64,000 bases of DNA from Gloeotrichia echinulata CP02 (GTDB lineage Bacteria > Cyanobacteriota > Cyanobacteriia > Cyanobacteriales > Nostocaceae): positions 2,361,001-2,425,000 of the forward strand of contig CP051187.1 in NCBI GenBank assembly GCA_038087035.1. The letters run 5' to 3'. The notes below the pieces were generated by a model. That model ran no database searches, was not told the DNA's origin, and was given only the letters and a program-made list of their open reading frames with translations. Shown here piece by piece: positions 35,001 through 44,427 of this stretch; position 1 is the stretch's first letter, and every line of letters starts with the position of its first letter. The translations under genes and the position numbers were made by a program.

Positions 35001-35398
35001 TTTCACGCAAAGGCGCAGAGTCGCAAAGGAGGAGTAGAGAGTAATTATGAGTTACAATATGCCCTAATCTTAGCGAGCTTTTTAAGTGTATCAAAAGTGT
35101 ATATTGTTTGTCAAGCCCTGAAAGGCAGTAAATTCGTGAAATAGTTGAGAATATTTTGCATAAACTTTACAAAACTTAATCGGTTGTTGGTGAATTTTGG
35201 TGAGATAAGGGATTTGTATAAATATGTGGGTGATTAGTTATAAAAATTTATCTGCTGTGTCTTCTCCATCAGTGCTGTCCCGATTCCCCAAGTAATCCCA
35301 ATACGGTTCGGATAAGCTCTTGAAGGTTAGTAGATGAGGGGGATGAGTCACTACTCTCCCATCTCCCTTATCCGTATAGCGATTGGGCTGCGCGCTTT
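35001..35398. other. intergenic region with a degraded CAATACGG repeat
   Basis: No gene is visible. From about 35299 to 35386 there is a divergent relative of the CAATACGGTTCGG element seen intact at 44523-44616 (left arm CAATACGGTTCGGATAAG, right arm CTTATCCGTATAGCGATTGG). Confidence 0.5.
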
Positions 35399-37264
35399 TT
35401 AGTTAGGCGCTCTTACACCATTTTGTCCCAATGCAGAATAGTCTCTATCTGCGAAGAGACTGGCATGTCCATCTACCCTATATTCAAATCCTTGGACAGG
35501 AACAATTTGCTTGAACGTAATACCCTGAGCAGGAGCGGGTGATGTTTTGGGGTTTTTCCCATAAGCATCTGTATAGATTACTGAATTTGGAGAATTGCTA
35601 AATGCAAGACCGGAAAAGTGAGTTTGTATCTGGGTTGTTCCTCGGAAGGGCGAGCGAGGATCGTCCCACTCTACTTTACTACCAGCAGCTAATGTTTCCT
35701 GGCAAAGTAGAGTTTTAGATAAAGGATGTGCTGAATTGTAACAAGTATTCACAGTCCTATTGATTTTCGTGGAGGACAATGGATCATAAAAACGGGAAGG
35801 ATTTGTGATATTGAAGTAAAAATCTTTTCCAGCAAAGCCAGTAAGCCAAAATTCAGTGGTTCTTGTATTTGCATCTGCTGTTTGTTGAGCCACTGTCCCA
35901 CGTTTGTAACAGTCAGCAGTAGGAATAGCGCGATGAACACCGTCAGTCGGTTGATTCGTAGAGGAGGGAGTAATACCAGGATTTACCGCTAAACCACACA
36001 AAGAAGTTTCACTTTCTTTAAATGCTCCAGCAGCACCAAACAAAGCAAAGCGTTTTAAGTTGAAGGGTTGAAGCCCATCGCATTTACCAGACGCAAACAT
36101 TTCATGGGCTGTATTTGCTAGCGCATCCGGCGAATGTGTACCCATGTGCAGTTTTAAGCTCACATCACAGGTTTTGGTCAAACTGGTGTTGTTCGCATTG
36201 TACATACGCCAGTTATTAGCAACCAGAACCTTATGCCCAAAGTGATCTTCATGTCTATGAACAGACGGATTAGATGGATTATTAGTTGCTAGTTGCTCGT
36301 TTACATAGCCAAAAGCTGGCATACCCGCAATATTAAATACCTCTGAGCTGCGCGGATCATCGCCATGCTCGTGACCATAGGTACAATACTGATTTGTTTG
36401 CGGGTTGAAATCCACAGGTGAATGCCATGTAGGGTACACTTTGCCATCCTCGGCCTTGGTCCAATAAGTATCGTGCATCCATTTCGGGCATTCCCATGTT
36501 TTGCCAGGAGACCACAGCCCATAGGATTTGGCCAGAATATCGGAACTGGCTGGCAGTAGGTTTTGTGTCCGTATCGGTGTGCCGGAAATCGGAATAACAG
36601 GCGCACCTTTGTTCACACGATCAGATTGGATTTTTTGTATCTCGTCAATTTTTTGCACCGTATCCTTCGCCCAGAAGGCAAACCAATTAAAGCGCATAGT
36701 GCTTTTAGTCCCTGTAAACCTAATGACAAGGTTTTGTTTTCCCTTTGCAAGTTTGCTATTCAAGGGACACGGAACCGTATGGTAGGTTGATCCAGAACCT
36801 GTGCTGTCGATAGTACAGTTACCCACCACTGACCCGTTAACCGAGCCTAAGCGCACTTCAACGCTGTTTTTCCCAGAAGGCAAAGCGATACGCAGCATTA
36901 GTGCCTCTACCCCACTACCTAAGTCAAGGTTGTTGTACACCGCATAGTTACCATTTGCAGTGTTAGACAGCTCTTGGGACTGCTCAGTATACCCAATAGA
37001 AACAGGATTTTCGCTACGTTCCCAATAATCCCCCCAAACCGTATTTAGACCAACTCGAGACGAAGAACTCAGAGCATCTATACGTTTAAATACAGGCCAA
37101 GGTGCCAGTGCGCTCGACGGAATGCTCGATGTGCTGATAGCCACTGCGGCCTTTAATGGTTCAACAAGAGGAATATATAGATGACTAATGCCGGATAAGG
37201 TCAATAGTAACGCGATAGCAGTGTGTAGGCAGAATCTGCTTAACTTATGTTTCATCTTATTCAT
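35399..37264 (-). CDS. secreted protein with a CBM6-like domain
   Basis: A 621-residue exported protein. A signal-like segment (HTAIALLLTLSGISHLYIP, about residues 14-32) is followed by a CBM6-like beta-sandwich at about 70-200 (ANGNYAVYNNLDLGSGVEAL, RFTGTKSTMRFNWFAFWAKD). The rest is Cys-, His- and Trp-containing (CTYGHEHGDDPRSSEVFN, VHRHEDHFGHKV) and could be an enzyme or metal-binding domain that I do not recognise. The CBM6 part suggests binding to polysaccharide, perhaps sheath or exopolysaccharide. It is a single gene facing a mobile-element-rich region. Confidence 0.6.
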   Translation of the reverse strand: MNKMKHKLSRFCLHTAIALLLTLSGISHLYIPLVEPLKAAVAISTSSIPSSALAPWPVFKRIDALSSSSRVGLNTVWGDYWERSENPVSIGYTEQSQELSNTANGNYAVYNNLDLGSGVEALMLRIALPSGKNSVEVRLGSVNGSVVGNCTIDSTGSGSTYHTVPCPLNSKLAKGKQNLVIRFTGTKSTMRFNWFAFWAKDTVQKIDEIQKIQSDRVNKGAPVIPISGTPIRTQNLLPASSDILAKSYGLWSPGKTWECPKWMHDTYWTKAEDGKVYPTWHSPVDFNPQTNQYCTYGHEHGDDPRSSEVFNIAGMPAFGYVNEQLATNNPSNPSVHRHEDHFGHKVLVANNWRMYNANNTSLTKTCDVSLKLHMGTHSPDALANTAHEMFASGKCDGLQPFNLKRFALFGAAGAFKESETSLCGLAVNPGITPSSTNQPTDGVHRAIPTADCYKRGTVAQQTADANTRTTEFWLTGFAGKDFYFNITNPSRFYDPLSSTKINRTVNTCYNSAHPLSKTLLCQETLAAGSKVEWDDPRSPFRGTTQIQTHFSGLAFSNSPNSVIYTDAYGKNPKTSPAPAQGITFKQIVPVQGFEYRVDGHASLFADRDYSALGQNGVRAPN

Positions 37265-37489
37265 CCTCTAAAATTAGACTGCGTTGCTGAATCAAAATAT
37301 GAATCAACCAACTACACTCAAGAGCCAGCTACTACATCCCCTAATGACTCTTTAAGGATGCTAGATATATATTACAAAGAAAAATAATAAAGTCCGTATT
37401 TCCTCTGGATAGAGGATTTTATAGATATCAGTAGACCTATCTGCGATGCTTGGAGCGAGCGTAGCCATCGCCTGAATCTATAGTTATAG
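37265..37489. other. upstream region of the secreted-protein gene
   Basis: AT-rich and without a gene; it should contain the promoter of the minus-strand secreted-protein gene. A GGAGCGAGCGTAGCCATCGC fragment of a dispersed repeat lies near 37452-37471. Confidence 0.4.
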
Positions 37490-37621
37490 CCCACATTCCG
37501 CACCGACAACTGTCACACTTCAACGAAACGGATATATTTAGTACATAAGAACTATTTGTTAGGTGAGTTTATTAGAGGTAAATAAGAATAATTACTATTA
37601 AGCTGGACGTGCAATAACTGT
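37490..37621. repeat. left copy of a 132-bp inverted repeat
   Basis: This sequence (starting CCCACATTCCGCACC and ending GTGCAATAACTGT) is present as its reverse complement at 41805-41936 with about one mismatch. The two copies flank a 4.2-kb segment containing two insertion sequences and a broken gene. Confidence 0.92.
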
Positions 37622-37631
37622 CAATACTGCG

Positions 37632-38929
37632 GGCTCTTGCGTACTTAGCGTGCTAAATTGATAAGATAATGCCAAGAAAGTAAAGCTCTAATCTCAAAAT
37701 TACGAAAGTTTCTAAATCCAAATCCACTTCGCTTTATTAACTTCAGTTTATTATTTATTCCTTCTACTACTCCACTGGTAGTCCTTCGTTCAAAATATCC
37801 GACTATTTCTCCAAACCACCGTTTAATTGTCTGCACACTTCTTTGATAATATGGTTCAGCTTTTTTTAACCAATTGATTAATTCTAGCGTTCCCGTTACC
37901 ACATTTTTATTGTCTTCAAATAAATTGTGAAAATCTTCTTTTAATGAATGCATTCTAGCTATTAAAGGAGAAGCTTGTTTAATTCTATTTAATTTATCTT
38001 TTTGCTTTTCGGTGAGCTTATTCTCGGCTTTTAGAATTGTAAATTTATTTCCTTTTAAACTTTCAAATACTTTTTTTCTTTCCGGGGCATTTAACTCAGA
38101 TGCTATTTTATTTTCTGCTATCCTAGCTCGATTTAATTCTTCATGTACTAATTTAGTAACATGGAACCTATCTACCGTTACAAGGGCGTTTGGACAAATC
38201 TTCTCAATTAAAGATTTATAATTGCCTGTCATATCAATACTTACTTCTTCTATTTGTGACAAAACTTTTTCTCCCCACATTCTCATGGTTTTTTTGATTT
38301 CAATTTGTTTTCTTTCTTTTACTAAACCTATCAATTTACCTGAATCTATATCTACTAGCACGACAATAAATTTTCCTTGTCCTTTGACCAAACTAATTTC
38401 ATCTATTCCTAATCTTCTTAAATCTTTGACATCTATTGGCATCACATTTTTAGCTACATCTTCAAGCATTGATATGACTTCTTCATTAGTTAGTCCATTA
38501 TTTCTTGCCACATTACTTACATTACTATTAATCACTTGTTTGATAATATATTCCGCATATCGGTATGTATACCTCTTTCTTGCTCCTAGAAAATCTAGCT
38601 TTTCATTAAATGTTTTTCGGCATTTTTTACACTTGAATCTTCGTCTATTGACATTCAGTATTACTTCAAAATCCCCCATCGGTAAATCTTTCACTAAACA
38701 TTTTTGATTTTGATGTAAATGTCTTGAGTTTTGACCACAGTGTGGGCACGATGCACTTTTCGCTTTTTTACCTACTGATAGAATTAGGACTTGACCCTCT
38801 TGTAGGCTTGATTCTACTAATACTTCAGGCAAATTTAGGAGTTGAGTCATTATTCGTTTCATAATTTATTTTATTAAACATTATTAAAAAATATCTTAAC
38901 ATTTTAGCACGCTAAGTACCCAAGAACCG
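37632..38929. mobile_element. ISL3-family insertion sequence
   Basis: A ~1.3-kb element bounded by inverted repeats GGCTCTTGCGTACTTAGCGT and the reverse form ending ACGCTAAGTACCCAAGAACC, with one transposase gene on the minus strand. Its right end joins directly to the open frame of a vWA/cadherin-like gene, showing insertion into that gene. The ends match the MITE at 23025. Confidence 0.88.
37645..38862 (-). CDS. ISL3-family transposase
   Basis: A 405-residue transposase. The N-terminus has zinc-finger cysteines (SASCPHCGQNSRHLH, FKCKKCRKTFNEK). The DDE catalytic domain shows Asp in RRLGIDEISLVKG, Asp in VSIDMTGNYKSL and Glu in SGVVEGINNKLKL. It appears full length and intact, so the element may be mobile and able to act on matching MITE ends. 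Confidence 0.93.
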   Translation of the reverse strand: MKRIMTQLLNLPEVLVESSLQEGQVLILSVGKKAKSASCPHCGQNSRHLHQNQKCLVKDLPMGDFEVILNVNRRRFKCKKCRKTFNEKLDFLGARKRYTYRYAEYIIKQVINSNVSNVARNNGLTNEEVISMLEDVAKNVMPIDVKDLRRLGIDEISLVKGQGKFIVVLVDIDSGKLIGLVKERKQIEIKKTMRMWGEKVLSQIEEVSIDMTGNYKSLIEKICPNALVTVDRFHVTKLVHEELNRARIAENKIASELNAPERKKVFESLKGNKFTILKAENKLTEKQKDKLNRIKQASPLIARMHSLKEDFHNLFEDNKNVVTGTLELINWLKKAEPYYQRSVQTIKRWFGEIVGYFERRTTSGVVEGINNKLKLIKRSGFGFRNFRNFEIRALLSWHYLINLAR

Positions 38930-39705
38930 TGGATTCAGGGCAATGTCCATTGCAGGGGACATAGAAACTAATAGTATTACAGACAGTCTCGCTGTCACAA
39001 GTTTTGCCTTATCAGCCGTGGATGCTGAGGATACTGCGGTAACATTTCCAGTTAAAATCTTCACTATCATCATCGGTGGCGAGCCGACGACGGTTGCTGA
39101 CTTCACCAGCCTCGCTACTGAAACTGGCGGTAAGACTTTTAATGCTGCAGATGCAGGAGAAATTGTCTCTGTAATCTTAGATGCTATTAATGAAGTAACA
39201 CAGACACCGATTGCGGTGGGAGATATTATCAACACTGATAATACAACAATACTTACCATTGACGTACTCGCTAATGATAGCGACCCCAACGGAGACCCTC
39301 TAACGATCACGAAAATCCAGAATCAAGATATAACACCAGGGAACCAGATTAGTTTAACTTCCGGTGCCCTGGTTACTTTGAATTCTGATGGTACTGTTTC
39401 CTACAATCCCAATGGTCAATTTGATTCCTTAACTGTAGGTCAAACAGCTGCTGATACTTTCACTTATACCATTAGTGACGGCAATGGAGGAACTGATACA
39501 GCCACAGTTAGCATCGAGATTACACCTAACTTAGCTCCTACAGATCTTTCTCTCGCTACCAACAACATTCCCGAAAATCAAGCCATTGGAACAACTGTAG
39601 GTGATTTCACCACCACAGACCCCAATATCAGTAACACTTTCACCTACAGTCTAGTTGCAGGAATAGGTGACACAGATAACAGCTTATTTACTGGAGTTTA
39701 GACTA
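38930..39705 (+). pseudogene. vWA/cadherin-like repeat protein, 5'-truncated fragment
   Basis: The frame is open from the ISL3 right end to a stop inside the next insertion sequence. It encodes the end of a vWA domain (KIFTIIIGGEPTTVADFTSL, ETGGKTFNAADAGEIVSVIL), a VCBS/Big-type domain (LANDSDPNGDPLTITKIQNQ, FTYTISDGNGGTDTATVSIE) and the start of a cadherin-like repeat (LATNNIPENQAIGTTVGDFT). The N-terminus is missing at the ISL3 end, and the C-terminus is replaced by IS sequence at 39691. This is the middle of a large secreted adhesin- or RTX-like gene. Confidence 0.85.
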
Positions 39706-39824
39706 AAAGCGATATGATAGAACGCAAACCAAATGGAATTAGCGGTTAAAAATATTCGAGAAGTCAGCCTCAAAGCATCCGCAATCTTTAATAATTATGT
39801 AGTATGCATGTTTAAAAAATAAAA

Positions 39825-39911
39825 CAATAATGATAATCATGGAAAGGGTGGGAGAGAAACGAGCAATGCTCGTTTCTCTCCCACCCCCCCCCTTATTTGA
39901 TTATCATTATC
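39825..39911. repeat. long internal palindrome of the IS4/IS701-like element
   Basis: The core GGGTGGGAGAGAAACGAGCA pairs with its complement across TG (39846-39886). Outer arms of the form AATGATAATC and GATTATCATT extend it to about 39825-39911. It sits upstream of the transposase gene and could block read-through transcription from the host gene into the transposase. Confidence 0.75.
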
Positions 39912-39962
39912 AACACGCTGGAGATTAGATGGGGAATGATCAAGAAAAAAAGGGGAGTCTGA

Positions 39963-41297
39963 TTGAACACAGTCCCCATGAAGGCAGAAGCTGAGATAAC
40001 GAACTACCATTACTCACCTGCCAATATGAAACGTGCCAGACTTGAAGAGTTTCGTCAATTAGCTTACAAACATTTAGGTAGAGCCAAAGACGCGACATTT
40101 GAATTAACAGATGCCATATTGCTGACCCGGAATGTTTACTCCTTAGCCGACTTATCTTTATCACCAGTATTTAGACGCAAGTGGTCAAGTATCTATGAGG
40201 CGCTACAAGATAGCCGACCGCAGCGACAGAAATTAATGCAGTTATACATCAAACAAATGCCAGTAGAGGGGCGTCCACTTTTGGCTGGAGATCATACTAA
40301 CTGGTCGCGTCCGGATGCCGTAACACTGCAAGAGAGAACTTATGAGCATAGTGGCACATCCATAGCAGGAAATAAACCGATTACCATTGGTCAAGGATAC
40401 AGTACAATTGCTTGGATACCAGAGGATTCCGGTAGTTGGGCATTACCTTTGAGACATGAACGGATCACAAGTGGGGAAAGTCCAATCTCAAAAGCGATTT
40501 GGCAACTAAAACAGGTGTGTAAATATTTACCCACCAGAGCGATTTCAGTTTGGGATAGTGAATATGGGTGTGCGCCTTTTGTCTTAAAAACTGCCAGTAT
40601 TCCCGCAGATATTTTGGTACGATTGCGCTCAAATCTTTGTTTATGGGGTGAGCCTGAAGCTTATTCGGGTAAGGGACGTCCCAAGAAACACGGGTCTAAA
40701 TTCAAACTTAATGAATCCACGACATGGAGTGATGCAGAATCTGTTTTAGAATTGGATGATCCGAAACTACAACGAGTAAGGGTTAGCCTCTGGAAGAATT
40801 TACATTTTCGTAAAGCGGCAGCGCGTCCGATGTTACTCATTAGGGTTGAACGTCTCGACGCACAAGGCAATGAACGAGTGTCCAAACCTTTGTGGTTAGC
40901 TTGGGTTGGAGAAGAAATGCCACCACTAGAGGAAGTTTGGTGTCTTTACTTGCGTCGCTTTACCGTTGACCACTGGTATCGTTTTTTGAAACAACGCTTA
41001 CATTGGACTGCGCCCAAGTTAAGTACTCCTAAGCAGTGTGAGCGCTGGAGTGACCTAATGCCTCTAATGACTTGGGAATTGTGGTTAGCCCGTGATATCG
41101 TGACTGATAATCCTTTACCTTGGCAGAAGTCACTCGATAATTTGACTCCTGGACGAGTCGCTCAAGCTATGGGTGGAGTTTTTGCGGTGATTGGTACTCC
41201 AGCCCTTCCACCCAAACCTCGCGGAAAGTCCCCTGGTTGGGAAGCAGGAAAAAAGCGCCACCGTAAAAACCGATGCCCGATTGTAAAAAAACCGTAA
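39963..41297 (+). CDS. IS4/IS701-like transposase
   Basis: A 444-residue DDE transposase of a family common in cyanobacteria. Candidate catalytic residues are Asp in LLAGDHTNWSRPD, Asp in AISVWDSEYGCAP and the acidic/His-Trp region in FTVDHWYRFLKQRLHW. The C-terminus is basic (GWEAGKKRHRKNRCPIVKKP). The frame is complete and lies within matching terminal repeats. Exact family placement needs a search. Confidence 0.88.
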   Translation: MNTVPMKAEAEITNYHYSPANMKRARLEEFRQLAYKHLGRAKDATFELTDAILLTRNVYSLADLSLSPVFRRKWSSIYEALQDSRPQRQKLMQLYIKQMPVEGRPLLAGDHTNWSRPDAVTLQERTYEHSGTSIAGNKPITIGQGYSTIAWIPEDSGSWALPLRHERITSGESPISKAIWQLKQVCKYLPTRAISVWDSEYGCAPFVLKTASIPADILVRLRSNLCLWGEPEAYSGKGRPKKHGSKFKLNESTTWSDAESVLELDDPKLQRVRVSLWKNLHFRKAAARPMLLIRVERLDAQGNERVSKPLWLAWVGEEMPPLEEVWCLYLRRFTVDHWYRFLKQRLHWTAPKLSTPKQCERWSDLMPLMTWELWLARDIVTDNPLPWQKSLDNLTPGRVAQAMGGVFAVIGTPALPPKPRGKSPGWEAGKKRHRKNRCPIVKKP

Positions 41298-41417
41298 CAC
41301 GACCACGTAAAGAGCCATCAGTTGCGGTTTAATACTAAAGATTATTCATAATTTCGCTAAGTCTCTGATTAACTCAGCCCTGCTGGGTCGTTTTGCATAG
41401 CTTAGTCTAAACTCCAG

Positions 41418-41655
41418 TGACCAATTCTGGATTGCAAATGCGAGTCTACCAACCAGCAAAAATATTGTCACTGACTTCACTGTAGGACTTGACTTGATTG
41501 GAATTGGTGGTATTGGTACAGCTACTAAGTTTAGTGACCTGACACTGGTGCAACAAGGTAGTGATACTTTGGTGAGATCTGGAGCGACTGAGTTGGTGTC
41601 ATTGGTGGGTATTACATCTACGACCCTGAGTGCTAACAACTTCCTATCTCAATAG
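41418..41655 (+). pseudogene. C-terminal remnant of the same RTX-like gene
   Basis: In frame from the right IR, the plus strand reads QFWIANASLPTSKNIVTDFT, then VGLDLIGIGGIGTATKF and ends TLSANNFLSQ with stop at 41653-41655. This is the typical C-terminal module of cyanobacterial calcium-binding/RTX proteins. Together with 38930-39690 it represents one broken gene, with the intervening repeats lost. Confidence 0.8.
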
Positions 41656-41660
41656 GTTTG

Positions 41661-41757
41661 AATTCTGCCCCGGTCAAGTTTACCAATTGTTTAAGAAGGC
41701 AATGGATCGGTGTGGTGTTCAGGGTAAAGAGTTAGCTGTTTTAGTCGGAATTACCTG
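41661..41757 (+). pseudogene. short remnant resembling an XRE-type HTH
   Basis: One frame reads QVYQLFKKAMDRCGVQGKEL followed by AVLVGIT and a stop. This looks like the first helices of an XRE HTH, but only ~28 residues are present and nothing continues it. It may be chance or a small relic. Confidence 0.3.
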
Positions 41758-41804
41758 AGGGGGCGACAAAATAGAATGATTATTATTTTTATGCTCTACA
41801 TATC

Positions 41805-41936
41805 ACAGTTATTGCACGTCCAGCTTAATAGTAATTATTCTTATTTACCTCTAATAAACTCACCTAACAAATAGTTCTTATGTACTAAATATATCCGTTT
41901 CGTTGAAGTGTGACAGTTGTGGGTGCGGAATGTGGG
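41805..41936. repeat. right copy of the 132-bp inverted repeat
   Basis: The reverse complement of 37490-37621, starting ACAGTTATTGCAC and ending GGTGCGGAATGTGGG. The pair may mark a transposon-like unit, an inversion boundary, or two insertions of the same small repeat. Confidence 0.92.
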
Positions 41937-42192
41937 ATAAAAATCACCAAGTATTGATAGATTTTCGCTGTCCTAACAGATCCGACACTGACTTACAGTC
42001 CCTGTCTCATAGCTTAAGTCCTCTATAAGAGGACTAAAAACTATATTGTGATTTAGTAATATAAATTACATGTTTTTTCTGGATTCATAGTTTATACGTA
42101 AATGTGCAAGATCTGAGGTGCGTCAGTAGGAATAATTTCTTGGTGTAGTTAGGTTTTTTCGCACTGACGCACCCTACATTTTGGATATTTTT

Positions 42193-42801
42193 TTATCTGG
42201 AAGTCGCTAAAGCCCAAGCTATGTAGGGTAATTTGGCTGCAGTTGTGCGAACTTGGTCGGTGTTGGCGACTAACTGACCGCAAGCGTCCCAGGTTCCAGA
42301 TATAAATGTGCTTCTGGTGCCTTGGCTCATGGTAATTGGGGCTGTGTAATTAGCAATTTGCACTTCCAAGGTTTCCAGATTGACTGTCAGTTCGGCTTGG
42401 GGATTGGCTACTATGAGTTCTTGCAGTTGTTTGACCGTGGCTGGATCGGCACTGACGCAGGGAATCCCCATCGCGACGCAGTTACCAAAGAAGATTTCGG
42501 CGAAGCTTTCACCAATCAAGGCTTGAATTCCCCATTTCGCCAGTGCTTGGGGTGCGTGTTCTCTTGATGAACCACAGCCGAAGTTACGGTTAACTACTAA
42601 GATTTTGGCGCCTTGGTATTGGGGTTGGTCGAAGGGATGTTGACCGTTTAATGCTTTGCGGTCATCGATAAAGACGCCTTCTCCTAATCCATCAAAGGTG
42701 ATGGCTTTTAAATAACGAGCGGGGATGATGCGATCGGTATCTATATCATTGCCCACTAAGGGTACACCACGACCGGAAACTGTTTTAACTTCACTGACCA
42801 T
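42193..42801 (-). CDS. leuD: 3-isopropylmalate dehydratase small subunit
   Basis: A 202-residue protein with the swivelling-domain motifs of LeuD: GRGVPLVGNDIDTDRIIPAR, VVNRNFGCGSSREHAPQALA and a terminal beta-sheet. With LeuC it isomerises 2-isopropylmalate to 3-isopropylmalate in leucine synthesis. It lies 146 bp downstream of leuC; the gap contains a palindromic repeat. Full length. Confidence 0.96.
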   Translation of the reverse strand: MVSEVKTVSGRGVPLVGNDIDTDRIIPARYLKAITFDGLGEGVFIDDRKALNGQHPFDQPQYQGAKILVVNRNFGCGSSREHAPQALAKWGIQALIGESFAEIFFGNCVAMGIPCVSADPATVKQLQELIVANPQAELTVNLETLEVQIANYTAPITMSQGTRSTFISGTWDACGQLVANTDQVRTTAAKLPYIAWALATSR

Positions 42802-42852
42802 ATTTTTAAGTTCTTACCTAAATTGTGATGATTTCTCCATTCGGTTAGTTTG

Positions 42853-42915
42853 TAGGGTGCGTCAGGAGCGAGAAACCCCTAATTGCCAAGAGATGGCTGG
42901 AACTGACGCACCCTA
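42853..42915. repeat. palindromic repeat between leuC and leuD
   Basis: Arms TAGGGTGCGTC and GACGCACCCTA enclose ~40 bp. The same GGTGCGTCA palindrome family recurs after leuD and at 44884-44962. Whether it processes or terminates the leuCD transcript is not known. Confidence 0.7.
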
Positions 42916-42947
42916 CTGACTGATTTCTTGATGTGGTTAGAGATGGG

Positions 42948-44351
42948 TTAAAGTAAGTCGCGCACGTCGGCGACTTCGCCCTTAATTGCAGCGGTTGCGA
43001 CCATCGCCGGACTCATGAGTAAGGTGCGTCCAGAGGCTGAACCTTGTCTACCTTTAAAGTTACGGTTGGAGGAGGAGGCGCTGATTTGTCTTGCTTGGAG
43101 TTTGTCGGGGTTCATGGCTAGGCACATGGAACATCCGGGTTCGCGCCATTCAAATCCAGCATCTTGGAAGATTTTGTCTAATCCTTCGGCTTCGGCTTCT
43201 TTTTTGACTCTTTCGGAACCTGGAACCACGAAGGCTTTGATTCCTTCAGCTATATGGCGTCCTTTGGCGATTTTCGCTGCTTCCCGTAAGTCGCTAATTC
43301 TGCCATTTGTACAGCTACCAATGAAACAAACATCGATTTTAGTGCCTTTGATCGGTTGACCAGGAAATAAATCCATGTAGCTATAAGCTTCTTCGGCAAT
43401 AAATCGGTCTTCTTCTAGCAGTTCTTCTGGTTTGGGCACCAATTGGTTGACGCCGATACCTTGACCTGGGGTAATTCCCCAAGTGACTGTGGGGGGTATA
43501 TCAGCGGCGTTGAATACTACGACATCATCATATTCGGCGTCGGTGTCACTGTGGATTGATTCCCACCAAGCGATCGCTGTTTCCCAATCTGCGCCTTTGG
43601 GGGCGAAGTCTCTAGTTTTGAGGTAGTCGTAGGTAACTTGATCGGGATTGACGTAACCGCATCTTGCACCGCCTTCAATCGCCATATTGCAAACGGTCAT
43701 CCTCTCTTCCATGTTCATTTGCTCAAAGGTTGTACCTGCGTATTCGTAGGCGTAACCTACTCCACCTTTGACGCCCAGGGTGCGGATGATATGGAGGATG
43801 ACATCTTTAGCGTAGACGCCAGGATTGAGGGTACCGTTTACTTCGATTTTGCGGACTTTCAATTTTGATAAAGCCAGGGTTTGGGAGGCGAGAATATCGC
43901 GTACTTGGCTGGTACCGATACCAAAGGCGATCGCCCCAAAAGCACCATGACTGGATGTATGGCTATCTCCACAAGCGATAGTCATTCCTGGTTGGGTGAG
44001 TCCTAATTCTGGGGCGATAACGTGGACAATGCCCTGATTGCCAGAACCAATGTTATAAAATGTAATTCCGTTTTCTTGACAATTCTGCTCTAGGGCTTCA
44101 ATCATCGACTCTGCCAATTGATCGACAAAAGGACGCGCCTGATTATCTGTAGGGACAATATGATCTACTGTCGCTACAGTCCGCTCTGGAAATAATACCT
44201 TCAGACCCCGTTCCCTGAGCATGGCAAAGGCCTGTGGACTGGTGACTTCGTGAATTAAATGTAGCCCGATAAATAGTTGCGTTAGCCCTGATGGAAGTGT
44301 ACCAACGGTATGTAAGTCCCAAACTTTGTCAAACAGGGTACCTTTGCTCAT
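42948..44351 (-). CDS. leuC: 3-isopropylmalate dehydratase large subunit
   Basis: A 467-residue aconitase-family protein. The [4Fe-4S] ligands are in VCFIGSCTNGRISDL and EPGCSMCLAMNPDKL, with TIACGDSHTSSHGAFGAIAF in the active-site region. The N-terminus MSKGTLFDKVWDLHTVGTLP is standard. It pairs with leuD downstream. Cytoplasmic, leucine biosynthesis. Confidence 0.97.
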   Translation of the reverse strand: MSKGTLFDKVWDLHTVGTLPSGLTQLFIGLHLIHEVTSPQAFAMLRERGLKVLFPERTVATVDHIVPTDNQARPFVDQLAESMIEALEQNCQENGITFYNIGSGNQGIVHVIAPELGLTQPGMTIACGDSHTSSHGAFGAIAFGIGTSQVRDILASQTLALSKLKVRKIEVNGTLNPGVYAKDVILHIIRTLGVKGGVGYAYEYAGTTFEQMNMEERMTVCNMAIEGGARCGYVNPDQVTYDYLKTRDFAPKGADWETAIAWWESIHSDTDAEYDDVVVFNAADIPPTVTWGITPGQGIGVNQLVPKPEELLEEDRFIAEEAYSYMDLFPGQPIKGTKIDVCFIGSCTNGRISDLREAAKIAKGRHIAEGIKAFVVPGSERVKKEAEAEGLDKIFQDAGFEWREPGCSMCLAMNPDKLQARQISASSSNRNFKGRQGSASGRTLLMSPAMVATAAIKGEVADVRDLL

Positions 44352-44427
44352 TGCAATTAATTTTTAAGGAGTCAAGTTATCTATCGTATCAAAAAACAGT
44401 TTAGCTTAAACAAAAAGAAGCCTCAGC

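Larger units (their letters stand above)
39691..41417. mobile_element. IS4/IS701-like insertion sequence
   Basis: Terminal inverted repeats CTGGAGTTTAGACTAA (39691-39706) and TTAGTCTAAACTCCAG (41402-41417) are exact complements and bound a 1727-bp element with one transposase gene. It interrupts the cadherin-like gene: the frame ends at the left IR and a frame for the C-terminal part resumes right of the other. No clear target duplication is seen. Confidence 0.9.
41656..42192. other. region between the RTX remnant and leuD
   Basis: It contains a possible short HTH remnant (41661-41757), the right copy of the 132-bp inverted repeat, an AT-rich stretch, and a hairpin with arms GGTGCGTCAGT and ACTGACGCACC (about 42118-42175) just after leuD. 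No intact gene is visible. Confidence 0.5.

Noticed and set aside
37490..41936. Calling the segment a composite transposon
   Set aside because: The 132-bp repeats have no transposase of their own and no target duplication was seen; inversion or dispersed repeats are equally possible.
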